Assembly: GCA_033961575.1 (NCBI GenBank)
Contig: CM066736.1
Location: 81,306,852 to 81,370,851 of the forward strand
Direction: 5' to 3'
Source of the DNA: Aselliscus stoliczkanus
Lineage: Eukaryota > Chordata > Mammalia > Chiroptera > Hipposideridae
Length of the DNA: 64,000 nt
Shown: positions 42,855 through 52,914 of the stretch, piece after piece
Numbering within the stretch: the first letter of the stretch is position 1
Layout of the letters: each line of letters opens with the position of its first letter
Notes under the pieces: model-generated
What the model was told of the DNA's origin: nothing
Seen by the model: the letters and a program-made list of their open reading frames with translations, nothing else
Databases searched by the model: none
Translations under genes and position numbers: made by a program

Positions 42855-43160
42855 ATGCATACAATGCTTAATATAACTATCACACTAGTTTTTGCTAAGT
42901 GGCTACTCAGTGGCAGGCGCTATTCAGATCCCAAGAATAGAAAGCCAAATAAGACATGATCAGTCACAGTCCTGACCCTCCAAGCCTCTCAGTCTACTGC
43001 AGGAAGGTAGGCAATGAAAGTAAGCTTTCAGCACAGTGCAAGTGTGACATGGGGTATCTAGGAGGACAGAGGGACATACAATGGACCATAGATCAATTTC
43101 CAAGTTTGTTATAGCATATGCTATCCAGAATACCTTCCCTTCCCTGTGCTCCTTCAAGCT
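42855..43160 (-). mobile_element. L2 LINE fragment
   Basis: Inverted L2: AAGTGGCTACTCAGTGGCAG, GCGCTATTCAGATCCCAAGA, CACAGTCCTGACCCTCCAAG, CCTCTCAGTCTACTGCAGGA correspond to CACCTACTATGTGCCAGGCA, CTGTGCTAGGCGCTGGGGAT, CCTGCCCTCAAGGAGCTTAC. Confidence 0.65.
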
Positions 43161-43199
43161 AAGCATTCCCCATTACTTCTCACTATTCCTGCATGCTTT

Positions 43200-43345
43200 G
43201 TCCATAGCATCACCTTACTGATGTATTATCCTCTTTTAGATATGAGGGAACTGAAGTGCAAAGCCTGAGTTGCTCAAAGCCTCATGAATGTAAAGCACGA
43301 AAGTGGCTTCTGAGGCTCCATCATCTGACCCCAATTTACCCTCCA
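43200..43345 (-). mobile_element. MIR SINE fragment
   Basis: Inverted MIR core: TTAGATATGAGGGAACTGAA, GTGCAAAGCCTGAGTTGCTC, AAAGCCTCATGAATGTAAAG. Confidence 0.55.
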
Positions 43346-43349
43346 GGCA

Positions 43350-44405
43350 AGCTTTGTGTGTGCATTTTGAACACTTTATGGATTATGTTTTCTCTGAATC
43401 ATTGATTCCCTTGGATAATTTCTAAAGAATTCAGTTGCAGATTCGCTAGTGGCTGATGAGATCAGCTACCTGTTTGTTTTCATTGTGCAATTCAGTCTCC
43501 TACTTGTTAAAGATGTGCCTCCCTTCAGCTTTGATGAAGACCTTTATTGGAAGAAGGAAGCATTGATAACCCTCAGCTGAGTTGCAGGGGAGGCTTATGG
43601 GAAGCATTTTCCTTCTCATTCAGAACACTGAAAGAAGTCTTCAGAATAGAAACAACCAGTTGCCTTTTAGCGTTTTTACACCTGGATTAATTTTGCCAAG
43701 ATGGATGCACAACAATCTCATTTCCAGACCACTTAACAAAAGCCTTTTGAAGTGCAAAAGAAAATGATTCTTTAAGAAGCCAGAGGAAAAGAGTGAAAAA
43801 AAAAATAATAGGTTGAGCATTAAAAGATCCTATCCCAGGAGTCTTCTTCAGATTCGCTATCTGAACTACTTGGAACATGAAGCAGCATCTGCAGGGGCTG
43901 TGGTCAGATGGAAATGCAATAAAGCCTAAACACAAAAACAAATGTAGCTCTCTAAAACCCATTTCAGTGGCTCACAAAAGTCCTTGAAGGTCCTTGTCCT
44001 TAGTTACTTCAGACAGGCATGGGAAACCTTTATCATTTCTTTTTAATGCCCCTGGGTGTCTGTGTCAAGGACTTTTGATAATGATGAGGCGGGGAGGTTT
44101 CACTGGAGGCTTCTCAGCCACCAGATCCCTGCCTTCCCAATCTATATAAATAGAAAAAATGGAATATGAAAGGCCATCCTCCTGTCATGTTTGGTCATTG
44201 CCATTTCAGCCCCCAGGACCACCCTGTGGAACACAAGATTCAGAGTTAAGTATGGAGTGCCTACAAGATGGCCCAGAGCTTGGTTTTATTTACCTAAAGC
44301 AAAAGCTTCACTTTGTACTTTTCTAAGTAACTCTATTTTTTCTCTTACATTAAAAGATATAAGGGATCAATAAGAATATTGCAAAATACAAATGAAAAAA
44401 AAATC
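43350..44405. other. Repeat-poor block, candidate regulatory or conserved DNA
   Basis: About 1 kb without a recognised transposon. Composition is balanced, and transcription-factor-like words occur (for example TCAGCTGAGTTGC near 43575, and AATCTATATAAATAG at 44140). Frames at 43582-43767, 43687-43962 and 44191-44373 lack motifs. I cannot show conservation from one sequence. Confidence 0.3.
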
Positions 44406-44409
44406 ATCT

Positions 44410-44640
44410 TTACTCTTTATCAGTGCTTACTATATGCCTGGCACAATGTTACAGACTTTACATATATAGTTACCACAAAACCTTGAGTGTTAGTTAGTAT
44501 ATTTTGTATTTTTTTGTTTGTTTTTGTTTTTCATATAACTGGACCTTTAAAAAAAGTTACCTAACTTTCCCAAGGTTAAAGAGACAAGGAAGAGCCAGGG
44601 TTTGAACTTGGCTTTCCAACTCAAAACTTCTACATTACCT
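44410..44640 (-). mobile_element. MIR SINE fragment, nearly full length
   Basis: Inverted MIR: GTGCTTACTATATGCCTGGC, ACAATGTTACAGACTTTACA, then after an inserted T-rich stretch GTTACCTAACTTTCCCAAGG, TTAAAGAGACAAGGAAGAGC, CAGGGTTTGAACTTGGCTTT. Confidence 0.8.
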
Positions 44641-44829
44641 AAAATGTCTGCCTTGGCCCAGAGAGTGACTATGACATGACTCAGGGCCTGTTCAAAAAAT
44701 GATGTGGCTTTAGCTTTTAAAGACCAACCCATTGACTTCGTGGGTAAGGAAAGAAAAGCCCAGGCATAATATGAAGCCTGGTAGTAAGGGCACTGAGGGT
44801 GATGTCAGCCATCTTGGGCCCCAATTCTG

Positions 44830-44930
44830 GCTCTAAATGTAACACTCCCTTGTGACCTTGGAAATGTCACTTAGTGACTCTGAACCTGTTGTTTTTTTGT
44901 TTGTTTGTTTTGTTTTGTTTTGTGAGATAG
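44830..44930 (+). mobile_element. MIR SINE fragment
   Basis: TTCTGGCTCTAAATGTAACA, CTCCCTTGTGACCTTGGAAA, TGTCACTTAGTGACTCTGAA, CCTG match the MIR core (CGGCTCTGCCACTTACTAGC, TGTGTGACCTTGGGCAAGTC, ACTTAACCTCTCTGAGCCTC). Confidence 0.75.
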
Positions 44931-45239
44931 AAGTATTAGGGAACCGATCTACCTCAAGATGCCTTCCTCTTACCCACTTTCAGGTCCAGTCCCTTCCTTT
45001 CCTTTCAGTACTTGTCTGAATTATAATTTTCCTGTCAGTAGAAGATATCATTATAAAATCTTCTACTCCAGGATGATAATATTTTTCTTATGTAGAGAGA
45101 ATTTCATTATCACCATTCAAATGTATTTGAGATGGAAGTTCTACTTTTTTTATATATCTTTAAAAGTATGCCCAGGTTCAAACCCATCCTTATGTTTTTG
45201 TTGTTGATTTTTTTGATTGCTTGTTTTCTCAGTGGAAAG

Positions 45240-45420
45240 GAAACTAGTATTTATAATATTATAAATACATATGTGCTATGGACACTGTGTTAAATTTGTT
45301 AACAATGAGATGCATTTTCCCCAATTTGAAGTTAAGAAAGATGAAGTTCAGAGTGTTGTTGTAATAATATTACATTTGCATAATTTCTAAGTGACAGAGA
45401 CTCAGATATTTTCAATTTGG
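45240..45420 (-). mobile_element. Probable MIR SINE fragment
   Basis: TGTGCTATGGACACTGTGTT, CAATTTGAAGTTAAGAAAGA, and CTAAGTGACAGAGACTCAGA follow the inverted MIR order weakly. Confidence 0.45.
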
Positions 45421-45697
45421 AAGCTTAAGGCCTTCCCAGTGTCCCTATTGTTTTACGCCCAGTGCTTACCATGGTACAGCTGGATAGAAAACACGGAAAG
45501 TTAAAAGAGACCACAAAGTAGGCCCAAGTGGACCATGGCTGGTCTCTGCTTGATAACCATGCAATCAGAGATATCTTTGCACAACAATTTTCCAAAGTTA
45601 ACATGCCTCCATAATGTTTCCATTTTGTTCTTCTCCATCCATTCTCATAGGGCTCACAAAGGCATGTATAACTCAGTCTCTGAGACAAGATTAGTTT

Positions 45698-45802
45698 GGT
45701 TTTTTTTTGAGGGCAGTGTCACTGGCCTTCATATGTGGGATCCGAACCGGGGCCGCTGCATTCCAAGCCAGTGCTTAACCACCACAACACTCGGCCGGCC
45801 CA
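45698..45802 (-). mobile_element. Rhin-1-like short SINE with 16 bp target duplication
   Basis: Minus-strand copy, about 105 bp, with the T tail at 45698-45708, then GAGGGCAGTGTCACTGGCCT, CATATGTGGGATCCGAACCG and a head ending ACACTCGGCCGGCC. The target duplication GAGACAAGATTAGTTT is perfect: 45682-45697 and 45803-45818. The perfect duplication suggests a recent insertion. Confidence 0.92.
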
Positions 45803-45879
45803 GAGACAAGATTAGTTTTATGTTTTCTTGCAATTGAAGTCAATGTTTCTTTGTACCATGTTCCTTTTATGGACATTAA

Positions 45880-46205
45880 AGCAAAATAAGTCAGACAGAA
45901 AAAGCAAAAAACCATGTGACTTCACTGATATGTGGGATATAAAACTGAAAACAACAAATGAACAAGACAAACAAACAAACGAAAACTCAGACACAAACAA
46001 CAATTCAGTGGTTGCCAGAGGGTAAGCAGGATCAACGGGTGGTAGATGAGGGTAAAGGGGATCAAACATGTGGTGATGGAAGGAAAACTGACTCGGGATG
46101 GTGAACACACACTGTGACATATAGATGATGCATTACAGAATTGTACACCTGAAACCTATGTATTTTACTAACCATTTTCACCCCAATAAATTTAATGAAA
46201 AAATG
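45880..46205 (+). mobile_element. L1 3' end (+)
   Basis: ACTTCACTGATATGTGGGAT, AACAATTCAGTGGTTGCCAG, AGGGTAAGCAGGATCAACGG, GTACACCTGAAACCTATGTA, CCCCAATAAATTTAATGAAA (about 46182-46201) are the ORF2 end and 3' UTR of a different L1 subfamily, with the terminal AATAAA and A-rich tail. The 5' part is truncated. Confidence 0.8.
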
Positions 46206-47150
46206 CAACTTAAATACTTCATGAAATTCACATGGACATAGCTCTCATTTTTAAGGAAACACAATATTAATTTGAACATGTAAGAACAGCCTCTGCATAT
46301 CCATAAATTAGTATCTCCTATCATTACTGTAAAATGGGAATTATGGTAACACACAACTCAGTATGTGGTTAAATCATCCACCCATCCTCTCAGGAGGACC
46401 GTTTTATTCATCATGTGGCATAGTCTGTTGTCCAGGAGTATTACATTCTGATAGTGGAAACACCTTGCCAAAGTTCATGCTAACATATATTGGCTAGTTG
46501 ATTCTGCATCACCATTTATTAAGTCCCTTTTGTAATAGAGCATAATGAGCTTTAAACTACAAACTTGAACATGCATGATGTCTGTTATCTCGATATTTTC
46601 ATGAAAAGTAGTAGGCATTAGTGAAAGTGATGAAGAAGTTAATACCTAAAAACATTTGAAAAAGAACACAAATTATTGGTAGAGAATAGAAATGATTGTT
46701 TTAATTGTATAGATATGATATGTGAAATGTAAAGTAAATTCTCAAACGTCTTCTGGCACATAAATGGATTTACCAAAATGTATAAATACATGTATATATT
46801 TTTTAAACTGCATCAGAAAAATTTCATGCCAACACAAGAACGATCTGAGTATGGCAAGCATAGTCACCTTTGAAGTAAAAAAAACCCAAAAAACAGAAGG
46901 CTTTTGCTTTCATATTAATAGAGTTTTTCATATGAGACTTTAAAAGGGGCTCAATTATAGTTAAATTAGATGAATGCTTATTCATATTAACTGCAAATAA
47001 TTGATTGCCTTGGTAAGATTTTTTTTTTAATTTGTATAAGAAATCTAATATGTGTTCACAGTTTTAAAAGGTTATAAGAACTATGTATGTCCTGTGTGGT
47101 GATTATCAGAACTATTGATGATCCCGACAATTTGGGCACCTCCAAATGTC
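46206..47150. other. AT-rich non-coding DNA
   Basis: Nothing clear is recognised in this stretch. Confidence 0.35.
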
Positions 47151-47154
47151 TGCA

Positions 47155-47232
47155 TCTGTGTGTGTGTGGGTGGGTGTGTGTGCACGCGCGCGTGTGCGTG
47201 TGTGTCTGTATGGGTCTGTGTGCATCTGTCTG
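47155..47232. repeat. TG/CG-rich alternating tract
   Basis: Purine-pyrimidine alternating repeat including GTGCACGCGCGCGTGTGCGT at about 47180-47199. It is the most CpG-dense spot in the window. The His-Thr-rich open frame at 47081-47401 is its translation. Confidence 0.9.
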
Positions 47233-47234
47233 TA

Positions 47235-47495
47235 CTTGTGTATCTTGCTTGGTATAGTCCGTTTACTCTAATCGAAGCAAGTCCAGCAGTCTCCCTCTTG
47301 GGATGACTGACAGATGGTTGCTCTAGGTCTCTGTGAGTTGATTTGCAGATGGAGCTAAGAGCAGGCTCAGTGAGTTCCACGGTTTTCATGGTAGATCTCA
47401 CTCCTGTCTTAGCTGAGACTCAGATCCCATCACAGACTGGAGGCCTCTGCCCTCAAAGGCCCGAGTGAATTAACCGTAATGATTAAGTGATAATA
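47235..47495. other. Non-coding DNA, nothing recognised
   Basis: Balanced composition, no repeat or gene recognised. Confidence 0.3.
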
Positions 47496-47499
47496 AAAA

Positions 47500-47725
47500 A
47501 ATAACATTTACTTAACAGTGATGTCAGGAGCTGTAACAGAAACTTCACGTGGGATGCTGGATACAAACCTTGGGGCAAGCATGCCATGAAAGGGCATCAT
47601 CTTTATTTCTCAGAGGGAGAAACAGAGGTTAGTGAGGTTCACTTATTTGTCCCAAATCATACAGCTTATGGATGGTAGAACCAGCAATTGCTCTCCAGCC
47701 TAACTATGAAGCCCATGCTTAAAAG
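47500..47725 (-). mobile_element. MIR SINE fragment
   Basis: Inverted MIR: AACATTTACTTAACAGTGAT, TTTATTTCTCAGAGGGAGAA, ACAGAGGTTAGTGAGGTTCA, TTTGTCCCAAATCATACAGC, TTATGGATGGTAGAACCAGC. Confidence 0.7.
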
Positions 47726-47729
47726 ACAA

Positions 47730-48425
47730 GAATAAAAAAGGGAGAAAAAAATGTGAGCAGATTTTTTTATTGTGAATGGTGACCATAAGTTCAGAGGATA
47801 ATGCATGGTTTTCTGATCAAAATTATCAGGGTACTCATTACATGTGAACTTATTTCACATCCAAATTTACCACCATAAGCTGTGCTTAACACCCAACCTA
47901 TTTAAAAAAGTATGCATGGCTGTTAGGTACCAAGCTACCTATTAGAAATGCAGGGAGGCTCTTTTTATGACCCTGTCAGTGATTATGAAACTGAAGATTA
48001 GAAGGATGATGTAAATGAAACAAAAAAAAAATGTGAGGAACACAGTCGCTGTACGAAAGGAAACACAGCTTTGTTTCATTGATTAGCTGTCATATTGACA
48101 CATTGCTGTATGGACCAATTGGAAAAGTGTAATGTTGTGAAGTTAACAGTCCCAGCTAATGTGATGGAGAAAAAGGGCATGCCTTTGAAAACTAGCTTTT
48201 TCTATTCATGAAACAAATAGGCATTATAAATACTGCATGTATTCAGAGATAATTATTCTTAAAAGCAAACATGACCATTAATGGAAAAATCTCGAATTTT
48301 AATCTTAAATAAGATTAGGAACACTTGAATAAATAAGACTACTATTTTTAAACATACAATGACCAATGTGATACTGTTGAGGAAAAAAAAATCAACATAG
48401 AGAAAAGTAGTAGAAAGGTAACTAT
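47730..48425. other. Repeat-poor non-coding DNA
   Basis: No named repeat. Between about 48040 and 48330 the sequence is unique and looks unperturbed (for example GATTAGCTGTCATATTGACA and TGGACCAATTGGAAAAGTGT), a modest candidate for a conserved non-coding element. Confidence 0.3.
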
Positions 48426-48429
48426 AAAT

Positions 48430-48650
48430 TAAATCTTTGGCTTCTGATCGACCTGGGTTAAAATCTTGGCAGTGTCAGTTTTTAGCTTTGTTATCTTGGT
48501 TTATTTACACATCTCTCTAAGTCTTGGTTTTCTATCTGTAAAGATAATAACTATCTAACTGAGATGTTATAAGTATTAAATTAGATAAGATAAGGAAGAT
48601 ACCCAGAACAATGCCTAGGAAATAGTGCTTCATTAACAACTGGAGTTGCT
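48430..48650 (+). mobile_element. MIR SINE, nearly full length
   Basis: GGCTTCTGATCGACCTGGGT and TAAAATCTTGGCAGTGTCAG (head and B-box region), then TAAGTCTTGGTTTTCTATCT, GTAAAGATAATAACTATCTA, GATGTTATAAGTATTAAATT, and CAGAACAATGCCTAGGAAAT form an almost complete MIR in order. Confidence 0.8.
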
Positions 48651-49194
48651 ACTCTAAATAAATAAAAAACATAACCATAATCTTATCCACAGTTTACCAT
48701 TCAATGTATTGGCATATCTTCTTCAGGCTCTTTTATGTGTTTATATATTATATTGCTAATATACTTCTAAAAGTTGCTTTTTTATCATGTTTTTACAATT
48801 ATAATAATAAAATAAACATTTCCATTAATTTTTATTGAGGTGAAATTTACATAACATAAAATTTAACGTTGTAAAGGGAATAGTTTAGTGGCAATAAGTA
48901 TATTCACAATGGAACCACCATCTCTGTCTAGTTCCAAAATGTTTTCCTCATCTCCAAAAAAAACCCTGTACCCATTAAGAAGTTATTTCCATTTCTCTCT
49001 CCCCCCAGCCTCTGACAACAGACCACCAATCTGCTTTCTGCCTCTATGGATTTACCTATTCTGGATACTTCATATAATCTATCACATTTTGTTTCTGGCT
49101 TTTTTCACTTACTGTAATGTTTTTAAGGTTCATCCAGATTATAGCATGTGTTAATACTTCATTCCTTTGTACTGCTGAATAATATTACACCATA

Positions 49195-49380
49195 TATATA
49201 TGCATGTACATATATGTATATATATATATAGTAATATATATGTATATATAGTGTAATATATATGTGTGTATGTATATATAGTGTAATATATATGTGCATA
49301 TATATATAGAGAGAGACAGAGAGACAGAGAGACAGAGAGACAGAGACAGAGAGAGACAGAGAGAGACAGAGAGAGAGAGA
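49195..49380. repeat. (TA)n plus (GAGACA)n compound repeat
   Basis: TATA-rich tract with an internal ~36 bp repeat (ATATAGTGTAATATATATGT-like units, 49226-49295), followed by AGAGACAGAG units to 49380. The Leu-Ser-rich minus-strand frames at 49151-49432 are translations of this repeat. Confidence 0.9.
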
Positions 49381-49552
49381 AATGCATGCACACTTTAAGA
49401 AAGGAAAACTGTATTAAAATTGTAATGCTCAATATACACTGATAACAAAAAATGAATACAAGTCATATTTCTCTTCTACAATTACAAGAGGTGCTCAAAG
49501 TGGTTACAGTCATCTTAATTTTAATACATTTTTCCCTTTCTTAGAATGTACA
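49381..49552 (+). mobile_element. Mariner MITE variant, left part and inner arm
   Basis: GCATGCACACTTTAAGAAAG (49384-49403), then AAAACTGTATTAAAATTGTA and AATGCTCAATATACACTGAT match the left half of the 5.65 kb mariner copy (reverse-complemented). GAGGTGCTCAAAGTGGTTAC (49490-49509) matches its centre. It ends in an inverted copy of the left arm (AATTTTAATACATTTTTCCC, 49516-49535). Confidence 0.6.
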
Positions 49553-49785
49553 CTGTGCAACTGAAGCTGAAAATAATATTGTATGTCAACTTAGGAAAAA
49601 AATATGTATATATGTAGGTATATAGTCAGGGGGCTGAAGTACAGCATAAGGAAGATACTCAATGATATTGTAACAGTTATATAAGATGTCAGAGGGGCAG
49701 TACTTTGGGGAAGAGGGGTATCACTGTGAGGGGTGTAAATGTCTAACTATTATGTTGCTTTGTACACATGAAACTAACAAAAGAA
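49553..49785 (+). mobile_element. L1 3'-UTR fragment (+)
   Basis: CTGAAGCTGAAAATAATATT, AGTACAGCATAAGGAAGATA, CTCAATGATATTGTAACAGT, GAGGGGTATCACTGTGAGGG, AAATGTCTAACTATTATGTT and CACATGAAACTAACAAAAGA are plus-strand L1 3'-UTR blocks, the complement of those at 11.84-12.2 and 50.4-50.7 kb. Confidence 0.65.
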
Positions 49786-49816
49786 TAAAAATGTGTACAT
49801 TGTTTTGGCACCCTCT
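49786..49816. mobile_element. Mariner terminus
   Basis: AAAATGTGTACATTGTTTTG then GCACCCTCTG at the right, followed by TA, is the outer terminal repeat of the 230 bp mariner family. It may be the right end of the element that starts at 49381, separated from it by the L1 piece. Confidence 0.6.
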
Positions 49817-50410
49817 GTATATGTGCATGCCAAAATTGTTTATCCACTCACCTGTTTATAGACATTTGGGATTTTTTTCTTCATTTGGCAATTATTCATA
49901 GTACTGCTATAAACATGTGTGTATGTATATTTGAGTACTTCTCAGTTCCTTTGGATATATAACTAAGAGTAGAATTTCTGGGTCATTTGGTAATTCTGTT
50001 GAACTTTTTAAGGAACAGTCAAAAAGTTTCCACAGTGGCTGAACCATTTTGCCTTCCCACCAGTAGTGTATGAGTGTTCCAATTTCTCTGCATCCTTGCC
50101 AATACTTGTTATTTTCTGATTGTCTAAATATTACAGCCATCCTAGTGAATGTGAAGTGATATCTTCCGGCTTTGATTTGCATTTTCCTAACGACTGATGA
50201 TGTTGACCAGCTTCTTTTCATGAGTGTTATTAACTATGTATATCATAGTTAGAGAAAGGCCTACTCAATTCCTTTGCCCATTTTTCATGTTTATCTTTTG
50301 TGGTTGAGTTGAAAAAGTTATTTATATATTCTTGATACTAGATCCTTAGCAGATATATGACTATCAAACATTTTCTTCCATTCTATAGGTTATCTACTTT
50401 TATTATGTTT

Positions 50411-50680
50411 CATTATTTTTATTGTTTTAATTTTCAAAATTACAGTTGACATTCAATACTATATTAATTTCAGGTGTACAGTATAGTGGCTAGACATTTA
50501 TATAACTTATAGAATGATTCCCCCTGATAAGCTTACCTTATCAGGTAAAAACCTGGCACCACTTATAGTTATTACAATATTATTGATTATATCATTATAC
50601 TGTACTTCCCATCGCCATGGCTATTTTGTACCTGCCAATTTTTACTTTTCGGTGACTTCACCTTTCTCAATATTTTAAAA
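50411..50680 (-). mobile_element. L1 3'-UTR fragment (-)
   Basis: AAATTACAGTTGACATTCAA, TTAATTTCAGGTGTACAGTA, AGTGGCTAGACATTTATATA, AACCTGGCACCACTTATAGT, GCCATGGCTATTTTGTACCT. It is the best preserved inverted copy of this 3' UTR in the window and abuts the older L1M copy directly. Confidence 0.8.
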
Positions 50681-50684
50681 CACT

Positions 50685-51425
50685 TATTCATATCATCTCT
50701 CAAATAAGACTTCCAAATTTTAATGCATTCAGAACATTGAAAATAATGAGCATAAAACAGCATTATAGACCAAAATGCAACACCTAAGTATCCAACCACA
50801 GAGGGATGGTTAAGTTAAATATGGTGAATCCATATTCAGTGTGATGTAGTGATCTGCTACCCCATTAGACTGCCAAAATAAATAATTATATTAAATAATA
50901 TCAACCTAGGATGTTAAAAATAAAGTGTAGCTTTTATTTCATGAAAACAGATGGAAAATTCACTTTTCGTTTTACTCCAGTCAATACACACCCTCATTCT
51001 TATCCGTTACCTCTCACCTCGATCAGTTAGTGTCCAAGTTGGCTTACCGGTTATAACACTAGTACTTTGCATTCAGTGTATATTTGTGGGATGCTTGTTA
51101 ACATGTCCTCATGAATGCTCTCTTTCATACTGTAGCATTTCCCCCTTCTTATACACCAGTGTGGGAACTGCTAAGCAATTAAGAACCTTTTCCAAGCACT
51201 TCCTCATAGACATATCCCAATTTCAGCTTTTAATGACAGTTCCCAGTCCTCCTGAAATTACAAATGGCCTAATTTTATTTTTTTAAAAAAACAAAAAACA
51301 AAAACTATTCAGAAATGCTTTTGATTTTTTTTATATTACCAAACATTTAACTTTCACCTGAAAAGAAATAATTTTTATGATTAGGTTAATATTTATTTTT
51401 AAGGGGAATAAAGGAAAAGAAAGTC
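50685..51425. other. Non-coding DNA
   Basis: The stretch AACACCTAAGTATCCAACCA plus CAGAGGGATGGTTAAGTTAA (50779-50818) looks like a plus-strand L1 ORF2 C-terminal fragment. The 111-codon frame at 50951-51286 has no domain I recognise and no splice support. Confidence 0.35.
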
Positions 51426-51429
51426 TCAG

Positions 51430-51960
51430 TGTCAATTCATTAATGTAGCAAATTATATAATGAGCCTCAACTGTGTGTACCAGGAACCATGTTATGCAAT
51501 GAGAATTCAAAAATGAAATAACTATTGTATACCCTCAGATGACTTACATAAATGCTCAGTTAATTACAGTATCATCACATTATTTCTACACATTCCAGTG
51601 GAAACACAGGCACAGAAACCCCTAAACCTGCCTGTGGAAGTCAGGAACTATTTCACAGATGATGCAGCTTAAACTGAGCTTCAAAGAATAAATTGCAGAT
51701 TTGCCAGGTGAATAAGCTTAGAATGGACATAGAGGATGTCCTAGTCAGAGGTAACAGTATGTACAGCAGTTCAAGGAAATGTGTGAGAGAATTTATGAGA
51801 TAATTTGGTGTTTCTACGATATGAAATGAAAGAGGTAGGAACAAAAGATGAGGCTGGACAGGTGAGACAGATCATGATAACTGTTTAAGGTAGAGAAGCA
51901 ACATACTTTGAAGCTCAGAGGCAGAGTATTTGATTTGGGAACAGGTAGAACATTTATAAA
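51430..51960 (-). mobile_element. L2 LINE fragment
   Basis: Inverted L2: TGAGCCTCAACTGTGTGTAC, AGGAACCATGTTATGCAATG, TACCCTCAGATGACTTACAT, AGTATGTACAGCAGTTCAAG, GATGAGGCTGGACAGGTGAG, AGATCATGATAACTGTTTAA are degraded L2 landmarks in order. It was probably opened by an old MIR near 51550-51640. Confidence 0.6.
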
Positions 51961-52189
51961 ATTGCAAATGCCCTCCTACTGCAAAACCCATGTTCTTTTC
52001 CATTCTGATCCAATGACCTGTAAAAAACACAATCATTCTCGCTTGCCAACCTAGATCTGTGTTTCCTAAACTGAGCATTGTGATGTACTGATTATGAAGG
52101 AGAACAATTTTATTTGACCTTTGCTTCACAATGTGTTTTTGTCACTGGTAATTTAATTCTACCTAATGCAGCAAACCTTTTTTCAGTAA

Positions 52190-52460
52190 CTTGCATGCAT
52201 CAGACATGCAGTTAGGCAGAGAGGAAAGCTACCTTTTTCAATAAAATCCTTATATTGCAAGAAAATGGAATTATAAATGAGTGTTTATAAGGAGAAGTCT
52301 ACTTAAGGAGTTCTGGTAGGATAATGAAAGGATTTGTCACTTTTGCTGGGTTGCAGAGAAGATGATGCTTGAGTTGGATGTAGAAGGACATTATCCAAGT
52401 TCTAGCAAAGAGGAAAGACATCTATGAAGCAAGAACCAGAGAAGTGCATAACGAAGGAAA
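52190..52460 (-). mobile_element. L2 LINE fragment
   Basis: Inverted L2: CAGACATGCAGTTAGGCAGA, TTCAATAAAATCCTTATATT, TTTATAAGGAGAAGTCTACT, GATGATGCTTGAGTTGGATG. Confidence 0.55.
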
Positions 52461-52462
52461 TA

Positions 52463-52617
52463 CAGTAATACCTTGGTTTGGGAACATAATTCATTCTGGA
52501 AACAGACTACTCACATTGCAACACATCACTCGTTTACTGAAGTTAAAATGGATTAGAAATGTTTGCTCATCTTGTGGAGCACTTACAAACCATGTTACTC
52601 GCAATCCATGTATATGA
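52463..52617 (+). mobile_element. Tigger-like DNA transposon fragment (tentative)
   Basis: ACAGTAATACCTTGGTTTGG, GAACATAATTCATTCTGGAA (52462-52501) resemble ends of Tigger-type MITEs (CAGTRATACCTCGGTTTTCG then AACTTAATTCGTTCCAGAAG). Only one end is visible before the L1 insertion at 52633. Confidence 0.5.
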
Positions 52618-52632
52618 AACCATACATTCTTT

Positions 52633-52897
52633 TTTAAAATTTATTATTATTATTATTAGTTACAGATGTACAAAACAATGCAGTAGTTATCTTTTTCACC
52701 CCTTACAAAATGACTACTTCCTCCTCCCTCCCCTATCCCCCACCCCCAATATCATATATATCTTTCATAATTCTGTTGACTCCATCCCCACACTATATTC
52801 CACTGCACTGTACATCTGAAGCTGCCACTGAATAATATTAGATTTGACTATAATTTAACATGTATATAGTCATGGAATGTGGAATATAGTGTGGGGG
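52633..52897. mobile_element. Short L1 insertion with inverted 5' end and 15 bp target duplication
   Basis: The left part is inverted L1 3' UTR with the T-rich tail at 52631-52665, followed by ACTCCATCCCCACACTATAT. The right part is plus-strand L1-type sequence (TGTACATCTGAAGCTGCCAC). CCCCACACTATATTCCAC (52785-52802) and GTGGAATATAGTGTGGGG (52880-52897) are exact inverted copies. The target duplication AACCATACATTCTTT is perfect at 52618-52632 and 52898-52912. Confidence 0.82.
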
Positions 52898-52914
52898 AAC
52901 CATACATTCTTTAT

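Larger units (their letters stand above)
48825..50410 (-). mobile_element. Old L1M-type element, minus strand, interrupted
   Basis: Left part: TTTTTATTGAGGTGAAATTT, ACATAACATAAAATTTAACG, GGAACCACCATCTCTGTCTA (48911-48930). Then, beyond the nested insertions, TCCACAGTGGCTGAACCATT, TTGCCTTCCCACCAGTAGTG (50049-50068), TTCTCTGCATCCTTGCCAAT and AGTGATATCTTCCGGCTTTG. This is the inverted 3' UTR and ORF2 end of an ancient L1. It is split at about 49.19-49.83 kb by a microsatellite, a mariner piece and an L1 3'-UTR piece. Confidence 0.75.

Noticed and set aside
42585..42959. 124-codon open frame
   Set aside because: It reads through a short SINE, its poly(A) tail (poly-lysine) and the start of an L2. 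No real protein is expected.
49151..49432. Leu-Ser-rich minus-strand membrane-like proteins
   Set aside because: Translations of the GAGACA and TA repeats.
50951..51286. 111-codon frame with hydrophobic start
   Set aside because: No homology I recognise, no splice or promoter context, and composition no different from random frames in AT-rich DNA.
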